Assembly (NCBI GenBank): GCA_949130485.1
Contig: OX422183.1
Location: 27,530,816 to 27,594,815 of the forward strand
Reading direction: 5' to 3'
Length of the DNA stretch: 64,000 nucleotides
Source of the DNA: Agelas oroides
Taxonomy: Eukaryota; Porifera; Demospongiae; Agelasida; Agelasidae
Both the position numbers and the translations under genes were made by a program. Below, piece after piece: positions 45,281 to 56,802 of this stretch (position 1 is its first letter; each line of letters begins with the position of its first letter). The notes beneath the pieces are model-generated. The model was given only the letters and a program-made list of their open reading frames with translations, was not told the DNA's origin and ran no database searches.

Positions 45281-45643
45281 TATATATATATATCGTACAT
45301 ACGTCCATTGCACGCGTATGTGCACCGCGAACGGACAATTATGCGCGTGATCTAAAAACACTTGTAGACCTATAGACACTTTTGTAATTCAGTTATTCAG
45401 AATTCCTCGGTTTAGAGTTGTTGTAGTGAACATAGATATTCTGAATACTTCCAGGAGAGCACCAACACCATCGCAAGATAAGGAAGAGAAGCTACGACGA
45501 TGGAGAGAACGGGCTCGATATGCAGCAGAGACAGCTGAGCATAGGCAGGAAAGATTAACGAAGCGCAGGGAGGGAGATAGGGCTGGGTGCTCTACCCTGA
45601 CTGCCGCTGCATGAATTTGTATAAAGCTTAGGTTCTCTTTGTT
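45281..45643 (+). mobile_element. HINE unit C2, left part
   Basis: Starts in (TA)n after CTAG and runs to the insertion point of the 12-kb element. Its right part resumes at 57601-57720. Contains the frame at 45426-45614. Confidence 0.65.
45426..45614 (+). pseudogene. Relic of a Helitron-type N-terminus
   Basis: A 62-aa frame with NTSRRAPTPSQDKEEKLRR, then RERARYAAETAEHRQERLTK and RREGDRAG. The E-T-A-E-x-R-x-x-R-L-x-x-R-R-E pattern is one I associate with the N-terminal part of animal Helitron proteins. Two other C units (44961, 57868) carry the same frame, with stops and indels. It would be a leftover of the autonomous parent within the non-autonomous repeat. Confidence 0.4.
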
Positions 45644-45673
45644 CTCAGCGTACTTAAGGCCTGGGTCAGGCTA

Positions 45674-47861
45674 TTTCTGGTGAAAATTGATATGCTAAAT
45701 TGTTGTCTGCATTTCTCCAACACCCAACAGTGTATTAACACCATATATATTTTATGGATAGAGGTATGCCTGGTCATCAAGAAAAAAGTTGCAACTTTCT
45801 GGAAGACGGTCCACGTGAGCAAGAGAACCGCTAAAGGTGAGCCCCACCCAGCAATCACTTGGGGCCCAAAAGGCGCAACACTTAGACATCACGAATCGCG
45901 GCCTTTCAGGTTGCATACTAAACTACTCACTTAGTTCTAACATTCTACCGGGTAGAATAGCCTAATTCGCTCGGGAACATACCTAACCGAGCTAAACAGT
46001 GAGTTTTGGCCACTCAACCTGTAGCTTCTCCCGCTCTTAGCGATCTTTAACTTTCATGAACGAGAATTCTACGCGGTGAACTAGCGGAGACACACAAACA
46101 ACATCTTATGAGATACACAGAAAGTCGTAAGTCGTTCGGGAAGTGTTGCGCATAAACGAGGACAACTTCTCACTGTCTTCGTGCGGCCATTCTGGCTAAC
46201 AGTCACATGACCTAACAACCACACCCACAAGTTATGGGGGAGGAGCTAGGACGTCCTCACATTTGCCGCAAACTCCCAAGGACAGCTGCGCGCGTCGAGG
46301 GAGACTCGATACTCGATACTACACTAGTTGATTGATCAAGTAAGTATGTAATATAGCTTGTTGAATGGTACATATATCTGGCATGCAAAAGAATGTTTTG
46401 CAAGAGAACAAGAAGCTAGAAAATGTTAGTGAATGTGGCTTGAGAAGTGCAGGTTTAAGGTTGTGGCAGGTGTCTTGATAGGTTTGCAGAACTGCAAGGA
46501 ATAAAGATATACAGTGTATTACTAGGATAATTATCACCAAGTTCAGCCTGAGAATTACATGCTGAGTTAAAAAGTACTGTAAAAATACTTTGTGCGTATA
46601 TATGAAGACATGGCTTTCACCTTTCAGATCTCCGCATATAGTCACTTCAGCAACAGCGTTGAGTGGTGGCCCTAGGGTTGTGGGGAAAGCTCAGGTTAGT
46701 AATGCATCATTACAATCTAGGTGATTAGTAATTGTGTGCAAATACTATTCGGTGAAATACTGCCAACTTGCCACAGCGGAAGAAACACAATTTAACCTAG
46801 TGTACTGTCATTTGTTTGGCATGAAATTCACTTTATACTGCTGCACAAGTTACACTGTTGAACCTTTCTGCTGGTAAATTTTTTGTGACACTTTTGAGCA
46901 TTCTTGTTTGGACTCAACACACACAAGCATTCAAAGTAGGTAATAGTCCTATTGGTCTACAACACATACAGCAGTATCCATTGAACACATTTCACACAAC
47001 ACAAAATAAAAAAAGGACTGGATAGTCTCTTTTTTGTTATACCATTGTCAGTCTCTAACCTCATCTACTCCCATGAATATATATACCTCATTACACAAGT
47101 TAGCATGCAATATCGTGAGTTATTGCATGAGTGGACATGGTATTTTCACGAGCCGAAGGTGAGTGAAAATACAGCTCACGAGTGCAATAATCGCAATATG
47201 CACGCAAACAAGTATAATAAAATGTTTATTATCCATTACCACAGCAGTGTCGCGTAGCCTCATGCCATAACACCCGAGCCGTGAAATATCGTGTGATATT
47301 GCACAGCTGGGGAATAGGAACATACTGTTGTAAAAATATCAATTGGATAATAAATAGCTGTGTACTTCTAATTTATGCTTGCATGTGCAAGCCCTTCAGA
47401 TAATGTAATACAAGCTGCATGCTAGGTTGGGCTAATGAGTGTTTTAAGTGTTTTTAACATCTGGTGCTTAGATAGGTATATATACAGTAAACAGGGGAGG
47501 TATATAGCTATTAACCCACCACTGACGCCCTAGGGGACTGAAGACAGTTTTATACCAGTGAAGTAATTACTTGATTTCAACTCTCTTTGAACACAAGTCC
47601 AGTTCATCTTTCATCGGTCAATTCCACATAAGTGGTGATAATTGAATTAACTACAAGACTTATCAGCCACAAACCTGTCTGTACCACTTGTGAAGTCAAT
47701 GACTATGTCAGCTTCTGTGTTCAAGAGAGCTGAAATACACTTATTCATAAACCAATTTGTCAATTTAGTGGTTACAAGATGCAACTGTAAACCACTAATT
47801 AAGTATGTCAATGCTATCTGTGGGAGAGAAATTTACCCAAGTTTCTTAATATACAGGTGGC
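45674..47861. other. Left non-coding part of the 12-kb element
   Basis: No gene. A palindromic repeat lies at about 47108-47202 (GTATTTTCAC..GTGAGTGAAAATAC nested in TATTGCA..TGCAATA), and TATTGCAC strings follow to 47320. It may hold the promoter of the large frame. Confidence 0.4.
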
Positions 47862-50800
47862 ATGGCACAAAGCTGCCTCAGGCATATCACTCTAGAAGTA
47901 AATTGTGGATTCTGTCGAACAGCTATACGTGAACTAACCGACAGGAACAAAGGAAGCAGGAACGACATTGATGCTCAAACAAGAGCCCTTGAATTTCAAA
48001 AGCTATTCAAGGATTGTCCAAAGTACTGTCAAAATGGGTCATACTTCGACAGTTGTGGATACAATGGTTCACAGTTTGATCGTGACTGTGAAAAAGTCCT
48101 TTTACACTTTCACAAAAAGTGGCATCCCAAAGAATCTCGGCTTGACTATGAAAAACAATTTTCAATCGAAAACTGGAAGGCTCTGCCTATGCACAAAAAG
48201 AAGGGTCACACAATGGCCAAATGTGAAGCATGCCGAGATGAATATTACCACCACCAACAAATGTACCCCCAAGGACCACACTTCGATCCAGTGCCCATAC
48301 TTTCAGTAGATGTACAGGAACTACACCAATTGGGGAAAGCAAAAGGCACAAGGAAAGTGTTAGCTGAAATGAATGCCAGCTTTTCCAACGTTTTCAATGC
48401 TTCATTTACAAGCTCTCTTGTGAAACATGGAAAAGAGCCTATACACATGAAACCAACACCAAATGAGAGGAAGAAAAAGTTGAGATCAGTGTACAGGCAG
48501 TGCCGTGACAAAGAAAATGAAGCCCGGCGAAGTACAGCTGCTATAGCTGCTCTTACTGAGGATCGCTCAATGCGCTCCTATGGGCGAAAGAGGAAGTTAC
48601 AATCGTTTGAAACACCACCTTCAAAACGAACAAAGTCAAAGGCACACTCACCCAATTTCACCAATGTCACATGGGACAAGGACGAAGTGTTAAAAGACTT
48701 GCAATCACATCCACCTGCACCACCACGAATTAACTGGCAAAGTTTTGCAAGACAGCACAACATTCCCGGAAAGAACTGTGGGCAGGTGGTGAAAGAGTTT
48801 GCTGTCAAATCTGGAATTGATGTGCCCAGGCTAGAGGGTGTGTCTGAATCCAAAACTCGCCAACGCTCAATGCTACGAAGACTACCAGGTGGAGAGATCT
48901 CAGCACCAGCTGATCCTCCTTCCCATGTGATAAAAGAGTCAGGCAAGTTGTCACTGGGCATACCATGTGTACCGTTCAAATTGGTCAAATTTATCCCAAC
49001 CAATGGTGAACTGGTCAGAAGAGAAATCAGCATCATAGGGCGCAAATTTCCACTACAAGAAGTTCGCCAAAAGCTCTTGAAAAAGCATGAGATGTATATG
49101 CGTCTGAATCAAGACGACGAAATCAACAAGATGACAGTGGCAGAGATGCAATCCTTCCTAGTCAAATGTAAACATCCAAACAACCCCAATTCCACATCTG
49201 ATCAGCTGTGTGCAACCATGAGAAAGGTTCAGCGAACACGGACCTTAGTTCTGTGGCATGATCATGGTGTACTCCTCGGCTTAGGATGCATTCTCATGAC
49301 CATTCACACTGCCTATGACCCAGCAGTCTTCTATACTCCTCAGGAGTGCAAGGAAAGATTTGGCAAACCTGTTGAAGTGCAGTCAATAATTGAACGTCCT
49401 GAACTCTACATCCTTGCAGCAGGGTCATCAAGCAGTGAAGATCAAGCAGCTCTCATCCAAGACCGGCTTGACTGTTTGCCTGACCTTCCTCTTCCCACAA
49501 CAGCAACCAATGGTGTCTGTGTTGAAGACAAGTTAACGTTCTTCATTGGGGACCATCCAGCCCAGCAATATGAGCGAGGAACACAGCATGGTGGGACATA
49601 CAAGTGCGCCTGTGCCTGCAAGCAGTCCATGTTTGAAGATTTTGCCCACACTGTTCACTGTGAATGGCGGTCTCTGTATGACATCCAAAAGATCGCTACG
49701 TCTGGAAAGTACGGCAAACAAGCAGGGCAGCTAAAGCCACTTGATAGCCTCCTAGTTGCTCAGCTGCGAGAAGAGCTACATGCACGTAGTGTGTACGACA
49801 CTGACTATTGCAAACCAGAGCTACAGAACAAGTTAACCAACATACTGATGGGAATCCAGCGTGTGCCTGCACTGCTCCTTCTAAACCCTTGCCAAAACCT
49901 AAGCAACCTCCATCTCCAGGGTTACACAGTCCTAGACTGTGAACCTTTACATGATATCAAAGGTCACTTTGGAAATCTTTTTAAGGAGTTGCCACATATC
50001 TTGCCTCAAGAACTGAAGAGCTCCTGCAAAGAGGTCATTGAGGCTAACACCAAGGACAACATGACTGGTGCTGCATACCGCCTGATGTCAATTCAGCTTT
50101 TCCTTCATGTTAAGAAAGCCAATGTTGACCCTTCCATCCTCCTCCTTCTTGAAACAGCAGTGAGAATCTCAGAGCTCATCTACTTACCTGATGAAAAGCG
50201 AACCCCACGCCGTGTTCTTGAGCTTTACAACATCACATGGCTTCACCATGAGCTCTGTAGCAAGCTTTTTCAGTCTTTCCATGGAGATCTGAGTCGCAAC
50301 AAGTTCTTTGGCTCATACTTACATTCCCTAGTTGTCCATGCTCCTCTCCAACTTGAAATCATCTCCTTGCGCTCTGTTAACACAGAAAATCAGGAGAGAT
50401 ACTTTAACCAAGCTCGCAGGGCAGCGACTAATGCTAGCAACCGTCAACCTCAAAACGTGATATCTACCATCCTACTGCGACTTCAAGCAAAAGCTGAGTA
50501 CAGAGACATCTTTGGCTCAGTGCAACACGGGGAAAGCATGGTAGCTAAAGCTGCAAGTAATGTTCCCCAGTACAGTGGTACTTACATTACTCGCAACTTC
50601 CTTCAGCATCGTACAAGAAGCTGGCAAGCTCATCTTGAACGGGTTAGCACATATTTAACACCTGGTGAAGGAGTGTGGTGGGAGAAAACTCTCACTGGGT
50701 ACCACTTCTTTGATGGAGATGACGACCCTGAGCAGCACAGTGAAGGACCATCCCTACAGCACTTCAGGTACACTTCAATCCCAGAGGTCATTTCACAACA

Positions 50801-52229
50801 CAAAGAAGCCTGGGAAGTTGTCTTGCAGAAGGAAATTGAATTACCAACTCCTAGACTACATAAATATGGTTCAGATGGAAATCCTGTCACATCACACAAT
50901 TCTAACAACAGCATCCCACTTCCTGGCTATATCACTACCTCAGACAGCAGTGAAGCTTTGACAGACATTACTGATAACCCAGACCATGCCTCCCTTTCTC
51001 TTTCTCTTCCAGACAATAGTCAAGCTCCAGTACCGACCCTCCAAGACAATAGTCAAGCTCCAGTACCGACCCTCCCAGACAACAGTCAAGCTCCAGTACC
51101 GACCCTCCCAGACAACAGTCAAGCTCCAGTACCAACCCTCCCAGATGACAGTCAAGCTCCAGTACCAACCCTCCCAGACAACAGTCAAGCTCCAGTACCA
51201 ACCCTCCCAGACAACAGTCAAGCTCCAGTACCAACCCTCCCAGACAACAGTCAAGCTCCAGTACCAACCCTCCCGGACAACAGTCAAGCTCCAGTACCAA
51301 CCCTCCCAGACAACAGTCAAGCTCCAGTACCAACCCTCCCGGACAACAGTCAAGCTCCAGTACCAACCCTCCCGGACAACAGTCAAGCTCCAGTACCAAC
51401 CCTCCCGGACAACAGTCAAGCTCCAGTACCAACCCTCCCAGACAACAGTCAAGCTCCAGTACCAACCCTCCCGGACAACAGTCAAGCTCCAGTACCAACC
51501 CTCCCGGACAACAGTCAAGCTCCAGTACCAACCCTCCCGGACAACAGTCAAGCTCCAGTACCAACCCTCCCGGACAACAGTCAAGCTCCAGTACCGACCC
51601 TCCCAGACAAAAGTCAAGCTCCAGTACCAACCCTCCCGGACAACAGTCAAGCTCCAGTACCAACCCTCCCGGACAACAGTCAAGCTCCAGTACCAACCCT
51701 CCCGGACAACAGTCAAGAACCAACATGCAGTTATGAACATCCAGTTCCTCACCTACCATCCCTCCTAGATGACAGTCAAACACACAAAGACCCATGCCAC
51801 AACAGCATCAAGGAAAACTCTAGTGAGACTATCACAGAGTTCATTGACTACATTCCAAACCCAACAACAGAGTTACAGCCTTCAATGGATACACACACAT
51901 ACAAAACAAAGCACGCTACAGAAATTTCAAGAGTCATTGGCACCACAGACGAATTGAAGAAATTTGATGAACTTCGTCACAGAATCAAACAAAGCAAAGG
52001 CAAGAGATCACCAGAACTTAGAATTCATGACTGCCTCTTAACAAGTATTAAAACCAAAGTATTAAGAGAGCGATCATTAGCCAGGAAGAAAATTAGTGAG
52101 GTAGAACATCATTACTTTCATGCACATGGGACCCTCCCTTCTGAAGATAATAACACAGACATTGCAGCACTAATGTCTAAGCTTAAAACAGCAAACAAAC
52201 TTCTCAAGTCTTGGAATGTGTCTCTGTAA
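47862..52229 (+). CDS. Large transposase-like protein, CMC-type candidate
   Basis: A 1,455-aa intronless frame. The N-terminus (1-130) is Cys/His rich, including C-x2-C pairs (EVNCGFCRT; KCEACRDEYYHH), followed by a basic KRTK-type region at about 245-265. The candidate catalytic core has TRTLVLWHDHG (D467), FFIGDHPAQQYERG..GGTYKC (D564) and LDCEPLHDIKGHFG (H697-D698), which resembles the G-D-x-P and D-x-x-H-D/N blocks of CMC/EnSpm transposases. Residues about 1050-1285 are 21 copies of the 11-mer DNSQAPVPTLP. A basic C-terminal tail follows. A splice acceptor (ATACAG) sits just before the ATG, so an upstream exon is possible. No internal defect. Its place inside an element with proven inverted ends supports a transposase role; the family assignment is tentative. 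Confidence 0.65.
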   Translation: MAQSCLRHITLEVNCGFCRTAIRELTDRNKGSRNDIDAQTRALEFQKLFKDCPKYCQNGSYFDSCGYNGSQFDRDCEKVLLHFHKKWHPKESRLDYEKQFSIENWKALPMHKKKGHTMAKCEACRDEYYHHQQMYPQGPHFDPVPILSVDVQELHQLGKAKGTRKVLAEMNASFSNVFNASFTSSLVKHGKEPIHMKPTPNERKKKLRSVYRQCRDKENEARRSTAAIAALTEDRSMRSYGRKRKLQSFETPPSKRTKSKAHSPNFTNVTWDKDEVLKDLQSHPPAPPRINWQSFARQHNIPGKNCGQVVKEFAVKSGIDVPRLEGVSESKTRQRSMLRRLPGGEISAPADPPSHVIKESGKLSLGIPCVPFKLVKFIPTNGELVRREISIIGRKFPLQEVRQKLLKKHEMYMRLNQDDEINKMTVAEMQSFLVKCKHPNNPNSTSDQLCATMRKVQRTRTLVLWHDHGVLLGLGCILMTIHTAYDPAVFYTPQECKERFGKPVEVQSIIERPELYILAAGSSSSEDQAALIQDRLDCLPDLPLPTTATNGVCVEDKLTFFIGDHPAQQYERGTQHGGTYKCACACKQSMFEDFAHTVHCEWRSLYDIQKIATSGKYGKQAGQLKPLDSLLVAQLREELHARSVYDTDYCKPELQNKLTNILMGIQRVPALLLLNPCQNLSNLHLQGYTVLDCEPLHDIKGHFGNLFKELPHILPQELKSSCKEVIEANTKDNMTGAAYRLMSIQLFLHVKKANVDPSILLLLETAVRISELIYLPDEKRTPRRVLELYNITWLHHELCSKLFQSFHGDLSRNKFFGSYLHSLVVHAPLQLEIISLRSVNTENQERYFNQARRAATNASNRQPQNVISTILLRLQAKAEYRDIFGSVQHGESMVAKAASNVPQYSGTYITRNFLQHRTRSWQAHLERVSTYLTPGEGVWWEKTLTGYHFFDGDDDPEQHSEGPSLQHFRYTSIPEVISQHKEAWEVVLQKEIELPTPRLHKYGSDGNPVTSHNSNNSIPLPGYITTSDSSEALTDITDNPDHASLSLSLPDNSQAPVPTLQDNSQAPVPTLPDNSQAPVPTLPDNSQAPVPTLPDDSQAPVPTLPDNSQAPVPTLPDNSQAPVPTLPDNSQAPVPTLPDNSQAPVPTLPDNSQAPVPTLPDNSQAPVPTLPDNSQAPVPTLPDNSQAPVPTLPDNSQAPVPTLPDNSQAPVPTLPDNSQAPVPTLPDNSQAPVPTLPDNSQAPVPTLPDKSQAPVPTLPDNSQAPVPTLPDNSQAPVPTLPDNSQEPTCSYEHPVPHLPSLLDDSQTHKDPCHNSIKENSSETITEFIDYIPNPTTELQPSMDTHTYKTKHATEISRVIGTTDELKKFDELRHRIKQSKGKRSPELRIHDCLLTSIKTKVLRERSLARKKISEVEHHYFHAHGTLPSEDNNTDIAALMSKLKTANKLLKSWNVSL
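51011..51720. repeat. 33-bp coding minisatellite
   Basis: About 21 nearly identical 33-bp units (core CAGTCAAGCTCCAGTACC) within the large frame, each encoding DNSQAPVPTLP. Differences are mostly A/G at one or two positions plus rare N-to-D or N-to-K changes. Copies were homogenised recently. Long antisense frames here are by-products. Confidence 0.95.
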
Positions 52230-53304
52230 TCTGCTGTGCAGTATTTTGGATGTTACTGTGGTTACTGATATATTGCTAAGGCTGGTATATTGCTAAGGGT
52301 ACATTTGTGCTTGGGTTCATGTTTACTTTTAACTTGGACAAGTGGAAAATGTGTGGAAATGAAAGTACGAGATGACGTTAACACATTATGCAATGATAAG
52401 TGGGTCAACCATGGGTTTTACACTCCTGTCATGATTCCTCGAAGAGAATGTTTGCCAGTTAGGCTGGTGGATGACCAGTGACAGAAGTACTCCTGAGATA
52501 CTAGCAAATAAAACTGTAGTCTCAACCGTCTCACGCTAACTTATTGGAGTCTGGGATCTCTCTCACAATGCTGGTAAACAGGTACCCTTTGACTACAAGG
52601 CCTCAACATGCACAGTGCAGTCATGAGTCAGTAAGGCACTAGACATTGATTTTCTTCTCACTTCTTTATTTCAGTTTCCATACTTACATTTCCATACTTT
52701 GGTTTCTGTACTTCCAGCATTTCCCACTTGCTCCAATTCCTTAACTGCTATACACCTTTCTTACACAGTGGAAATTTGTCAAAGAAAGTTTTGGTCATAG
52801 CCCTTGGTAGGATAATGTATGTATAAGGGCGTGAGCAAAACCTTCCTGTAATAGCTAAAATTCCACCGTGTTTCCTCCTCACCTTTTCAATATTCACTAT
52901 TCATGCTGCACTGCTGACAGGTAAGGCACTGCATACTCACCAATCTAACAATCTGTCAAAAGAAAACAGGTGTATGAACTACAATGCCAAGGCCACATTC
53001 TTTTATTATCTACTAGGTAAACACATAATTTTGAAGCTTCCTTAGGATCCATGGCATCTCCCAGCCACCAAGATACTTCTTCGTCCTCCCTAGGGATAAA
53101 AAATCACTACCTACTATCGCCCTAGGACACGGAGAAAGTTACTTGCAGCTAGCCAACATAAACGTAAACTCCATTTCCTGAATTTACGCGATTAACTTCC
53201 CTCCCACCGTAACTTGCGGCGACTTACTGTCCTCCGGAGTTCCTTCAAACTCTGCCAACTGTCACGGTCCCTCGTAACTCTTCGACACAAAACTGGCACT
53301 GCGT
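52230..53304. other. No gene recognised
   Basis: Sequence 3' of the large frame. No clear poly-A signal beyond scattered AATAAA (about 52507). No domain found. Confidence 0.4.
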
Positions 53305-54092
53305 GTACCAGTCGAACCGCAACCGTACATTTACGTTGCGATTTATTTTCGCGGAAGTGGGCGTTTTTCTACAAAATGGCCGCGTTTTGCTGCACGTGAA
53401 CCACTTGAAAGAAAATGGCGAGGCAGCTGCTTCTAGACTACTATACCAAGATTTAACCGTTCGAAATGGTGAAAGAGTGGCGATAGATATACACTATGGT
53501 GTTTTGTTTGTAACATGCAAGATGACGGTGGTATTATACGTCAAAACAGCGGGCTGGCAGTCGACCAAGATGAGCTCCTGCTACGACACGGCGGCGCCTA
53601 CTCCGGCACTGGTGAGTGGGACAGTAGATTTTGTTCTGTTGGAGTAAAGTTCAGTAAGTACTCTATTGTTGAATATAGGTATAAACATCATAGCTTTGCA
53701 GAAACGGCAGTGTGCAAACAGAGTTTGAGGGTATGTTGAGAGTGGTAAAATTATGTGTGCTGTGTTGATGTCCAAGCCCCCATCAGTGTACTCTAGATGT
53801 TCAGTAGCCGGTACTTTAGGACTTCCTAGTGCCCAAGAGAGCCTGGTCAGGAGGTCACCTCCAGTTCTGTACAAAATAGTACCGAATTTTCGGTGAATGC
53901 ATCTGTAACTTAGGTGAGCCTGGAGGTATAAGATGAGCTGATGTAGTAGCCATTGAGAGGTGATTTTAATGATGCTATCACTTGCCTCAAGCTGTAGCTG
54001 ATTTGTTGTAGTTGCTGGTGGTAGATAGGCCTTTGTGAAAATTTGCCAAGCTTTTGGTAGGAGGATTGGACGTTGGCATAGGCAGCGGAACC

Positions 54093-54108
54093 GGGGGGGG
54101 GGGGGGGG
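54093..54108. repeat. G-run
   Basis: Sixteen or so consecutive G, followed by further G blocks; a potential G-quadruplex and a likely spot for sequencing error. Confidence 0.8.
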
Positions 54109-54849
54109 AGGGCAGTGGGGGCAGTTGTCCCCACAAAATATAAGGCGTGGGGGCATAGCCCCCACGATTGCCCACAGTCGTGACAGTGACACGGCAAGCC
54201 CCCTTTATTAGATACCGTATACTCACAAATTGACACCACTGCAGCTAGATAGCATAACCATTGTCCAGGCCAACTAGTCTCGAGTCTCACAGCATGTCGC
54301 AGAGATCCCGGCGTACGAGTGTTGAGTCTCGCTACGTTGTGGTCCTGCCCCAAGCTCAGTAGGCCTATTTAGTACTTACCACTGGAAACTCAGAAGTTTG
54401 GACTCTTCACCAACGGCCACTGCATGGCATGTGGACGTCTATACAAATTTGAGTCATACATGCGAAGACATACAGATCACAGTGATAACTGTAGTGCCGC
54501 TTTGGGCCAAAAGTGGCCTCAGAAGCAATCTCGGAGCATCTAATTTGTGAACTTTTCGGTGGGGAGCATGACCCCAGACCCCCCTAGCATGTGCTTGCTT
54601 ACGCACGCACACAAATAGTTCGCCTCCCTCAAATGTCTTCCGCCGCCGTTGGTTGGTGCAGAATTTCATCTGCCACAAACAACACTGTTTTCAAGACTGC
54701 CCTTGTTAGCTCATCTGTGTCATCATCACCCAAAACCATATATCTATATTGCCCTTCAATGCAGTTGCTTCACGAAGATGTTGGCTTACTGTGTGTGCGT
54801 CAGGGCTGTGTCTGTTGTATTGAGTTGGAAACTTAGGTTTAGCCCCACA

Positions 54850-55365
54850 TCATGCACATGGTGTTGGTGCTGTAAATATTTTGTACATTTGCTGGTAATG
54901 TCGTTGACAAACAACATATGGCTGGTCACAAGATGGTTGCATTCTGATTGCTGCCTTGAGTCTGTGTAGGGGTTGAAATGATGGTTTGATCAGTTTCTCC
55001 TCAAGAGATGCCACCTCACAGTCAGGGTGTATACATTGCCTCACTCCTACCATGTCTGTTTGCCTCACCTTTTTCCACTTTGGAATGTAGTTGTAGTCTG
55101 AGAGGTGACGCTTGACCTCCAATTGATCAGCCCTGCAAATGCAGCTGTCAGGCTGTACCTCCTTCTCATAGTGTCGTGTTAGGAAGGGTTTTTCACTTGC
55201 ACTCCATGCTGCAAAGTGTGTGAAATATGCCTGTGACTTACCACATACTAGACAGGGCGTCCACTCTTGATTGGGGTGGTAACGTCTTGGTCTTTGGGTT
55301 GACTGCAGAACAGGCAGTACACATGGTTCACAGTCAAAACACGACCACACTGGAAGAATGGTCAT
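54850..55365 (-). CDS. Cys-rich zinc-binding protein fragment
   Basis: A 171-aa frame with ordered Cys/His: CLVCGK, then a segment AAWSASEKPFLTRHYEK, CICRADQLEVKRHLSD, PKWKK, QCIHPDCE and VVCQRHYQQMY. Such C-x2-C ... C-x-C ... C-x4-C ... C-x2-H spacing implies a multi-zinc domain. I have an impression of similar N-terminal modules in transposon-encoded proteins of sponges and cnidarians but cannot name a family. The frame may be one exon: it stops soon after APTPCA and nothing downstream is recognised. Located within both the 12-kb element and the 53305-57432 inverted repeat. Confidence 0.45.
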   Translation of the reverse strand: MTILPVWSCFDCEPCVLPVLQSTQRPRRYHPNQEWTPCLVCGKSQAYFTHFAAWSASEKPFLTRHYEKEVQPDSCICRADQLEVKRHLSDYNYIPKWKKVRQTDMVGVRQCIHPDCEVASLEEKLIKPSFQPLHRLKAAIRMQPSCDQPYVVCQRHYQQMYKIFTAPTPCA

Positions 55366-55799
55366 TTACCACTGAGGAGCCAACTGTCAATCAGGCTGTG
55401 GAAATAATGAACCATTTCATTTCACAGAAATTTGCTCTCATGCCAGACAATAAAATTTCAAATACAGATGTTGGCCAACTCAGTCATACATATTGTATGA
55501 GAACACCTAATATGTTATCATGCTATCATATTGAGCTTTCTAAATTATGCTGATTTCACTTGTTACAATGAACCTATGTGGGGTGACATCATATTGAACA
55601 CTGAGTGGGTTGACTGTCCAGAGCTTCATTCTGCACTGAGAGTACACATACTGATTTTATTCGACTCCACCCTTTTTTGTGTGAGTTTAGTCTAATACTT
55701 ACTGTAATAGAAATCAAGAAGCTTTGTATTAAACTTTGCATCAAAACTGTCAGTCAGTGTGTAATGCACTATTTACCGGTCCATTGTTCTAGTATGGTA

Positions 55800-56165
55800 T
55801 GTGCATTTGCAGGCCCCGCCTAGCTTTCCATTGCTTGCAGTACAGAAAGTAGGGAAAGGCCTGTTATCTTCCTCGTGTGAGTGATGTCAGGATAGAAAGG
55901 ATGGTAGAAAGGGTTGAATTGTGTGTGGGTGCACAGGGCCCAGAAGAGGTATCAGGTAACCTACTACACATATCTACGTAGCTGGGGGGCAACTGTCGTA
56001 CACACATGTTGAACGTGTAGTCGGTTGAACAGTATGTGAAACACTGCCTGTTTGTTCTGGAAATTTTTGCCATTTTCCGATTACGTCATGCTCACATGAG
56101 GAAAGATACTAGGTTATCATACTGCAAGTGATGTAAAGTTGGGCGGGGCCTGGGAACAAGACTAC
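55800..56165. repeat. Worn copy of the 4649-5097 MITE
   Basis: Left end GCAGGCCCCGCCTAGC with TTGCTTGCAGTAC, right end GGCGGGGCCTGGGAACAAGACTA; interior GAAAGG..GATAGAAAGG matches the 4649-5097 family. Confidence 0.6.
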
Positions 56166-56199
56166 TTGTATAGTTCCAGCAGCAATAACCACATGATAG

Positions 56200-56200
56200 G

Positions 56201-56255
<55 letters not shown>
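56200..56255. repeat. GATA microsatellite
   Basis: About 14 uninterrupted TAGA/GATA units. Confidence 0.95.
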
Positions 56256-56256
<1 letters not shown>

Positions 56257-56706
56257 GCTGGTCCACCTGGGAGTCCTGAACATATACAGTCACACAGTAT
56301 TAGCTATTTTGAGTACAAAATGATTACATGGTAAAAAAGAGTAGCTACAATTTTCATTATTTATCTAACTAAGTTTAGTTCTGAAAACAGCAGATGATCT
56401 CACGGTCCTAATCTCTGATGGAAGACTGTTCCATTCTTGACTCCCCTTGAAAGTGAATGATTTACGGTACCACTCAATACTAACTTGAGGCACAAAACGT
56501 TTGTTGTGATTATGACCTCTCGTCACTCGACTCCCAAACTCAGCAGTTGCTGCCAGCCTTTCATTCAAGCAGTGCGGAGCCTCCTTCAGTAATGCCAACA
56601 TGCTGTTTCAAAAATCCTTCGCAAATATTGTTCTAACACAAGCATTGGTTATTGCTGTTGTAACTCACAAATGGTGTTCATTATTGATATCCCTGGGCCT
56701 TTCCCT

Positions 56707-56709
<3 letters not shown>

Positions 56710-56799
<90 letters not shown>
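56710..56799. repeat. CA microsatellite
   Basis: About 45 CA units with no interruption. Confidence 0.95.

Positions 56800-56802
<3 letters not shown>

Noticed and set aside
50940..51795. Long antisense and alternate-frame ORFs (about 260-275 aa) across the 33-bp repeat
   Set aside because: A 33-bp unit without stops keeps several frames open automatically. Only the plus frame joins non-repetitive conserved protein on both sides.
53214..53739. Plus-strand gene starting near 53400 with donor CTG|GTGAGT at 53611
   Set aside because: The ATG frames stop quickly and the long frame has no recognisable domain. It overlaps the inverted repeat end.
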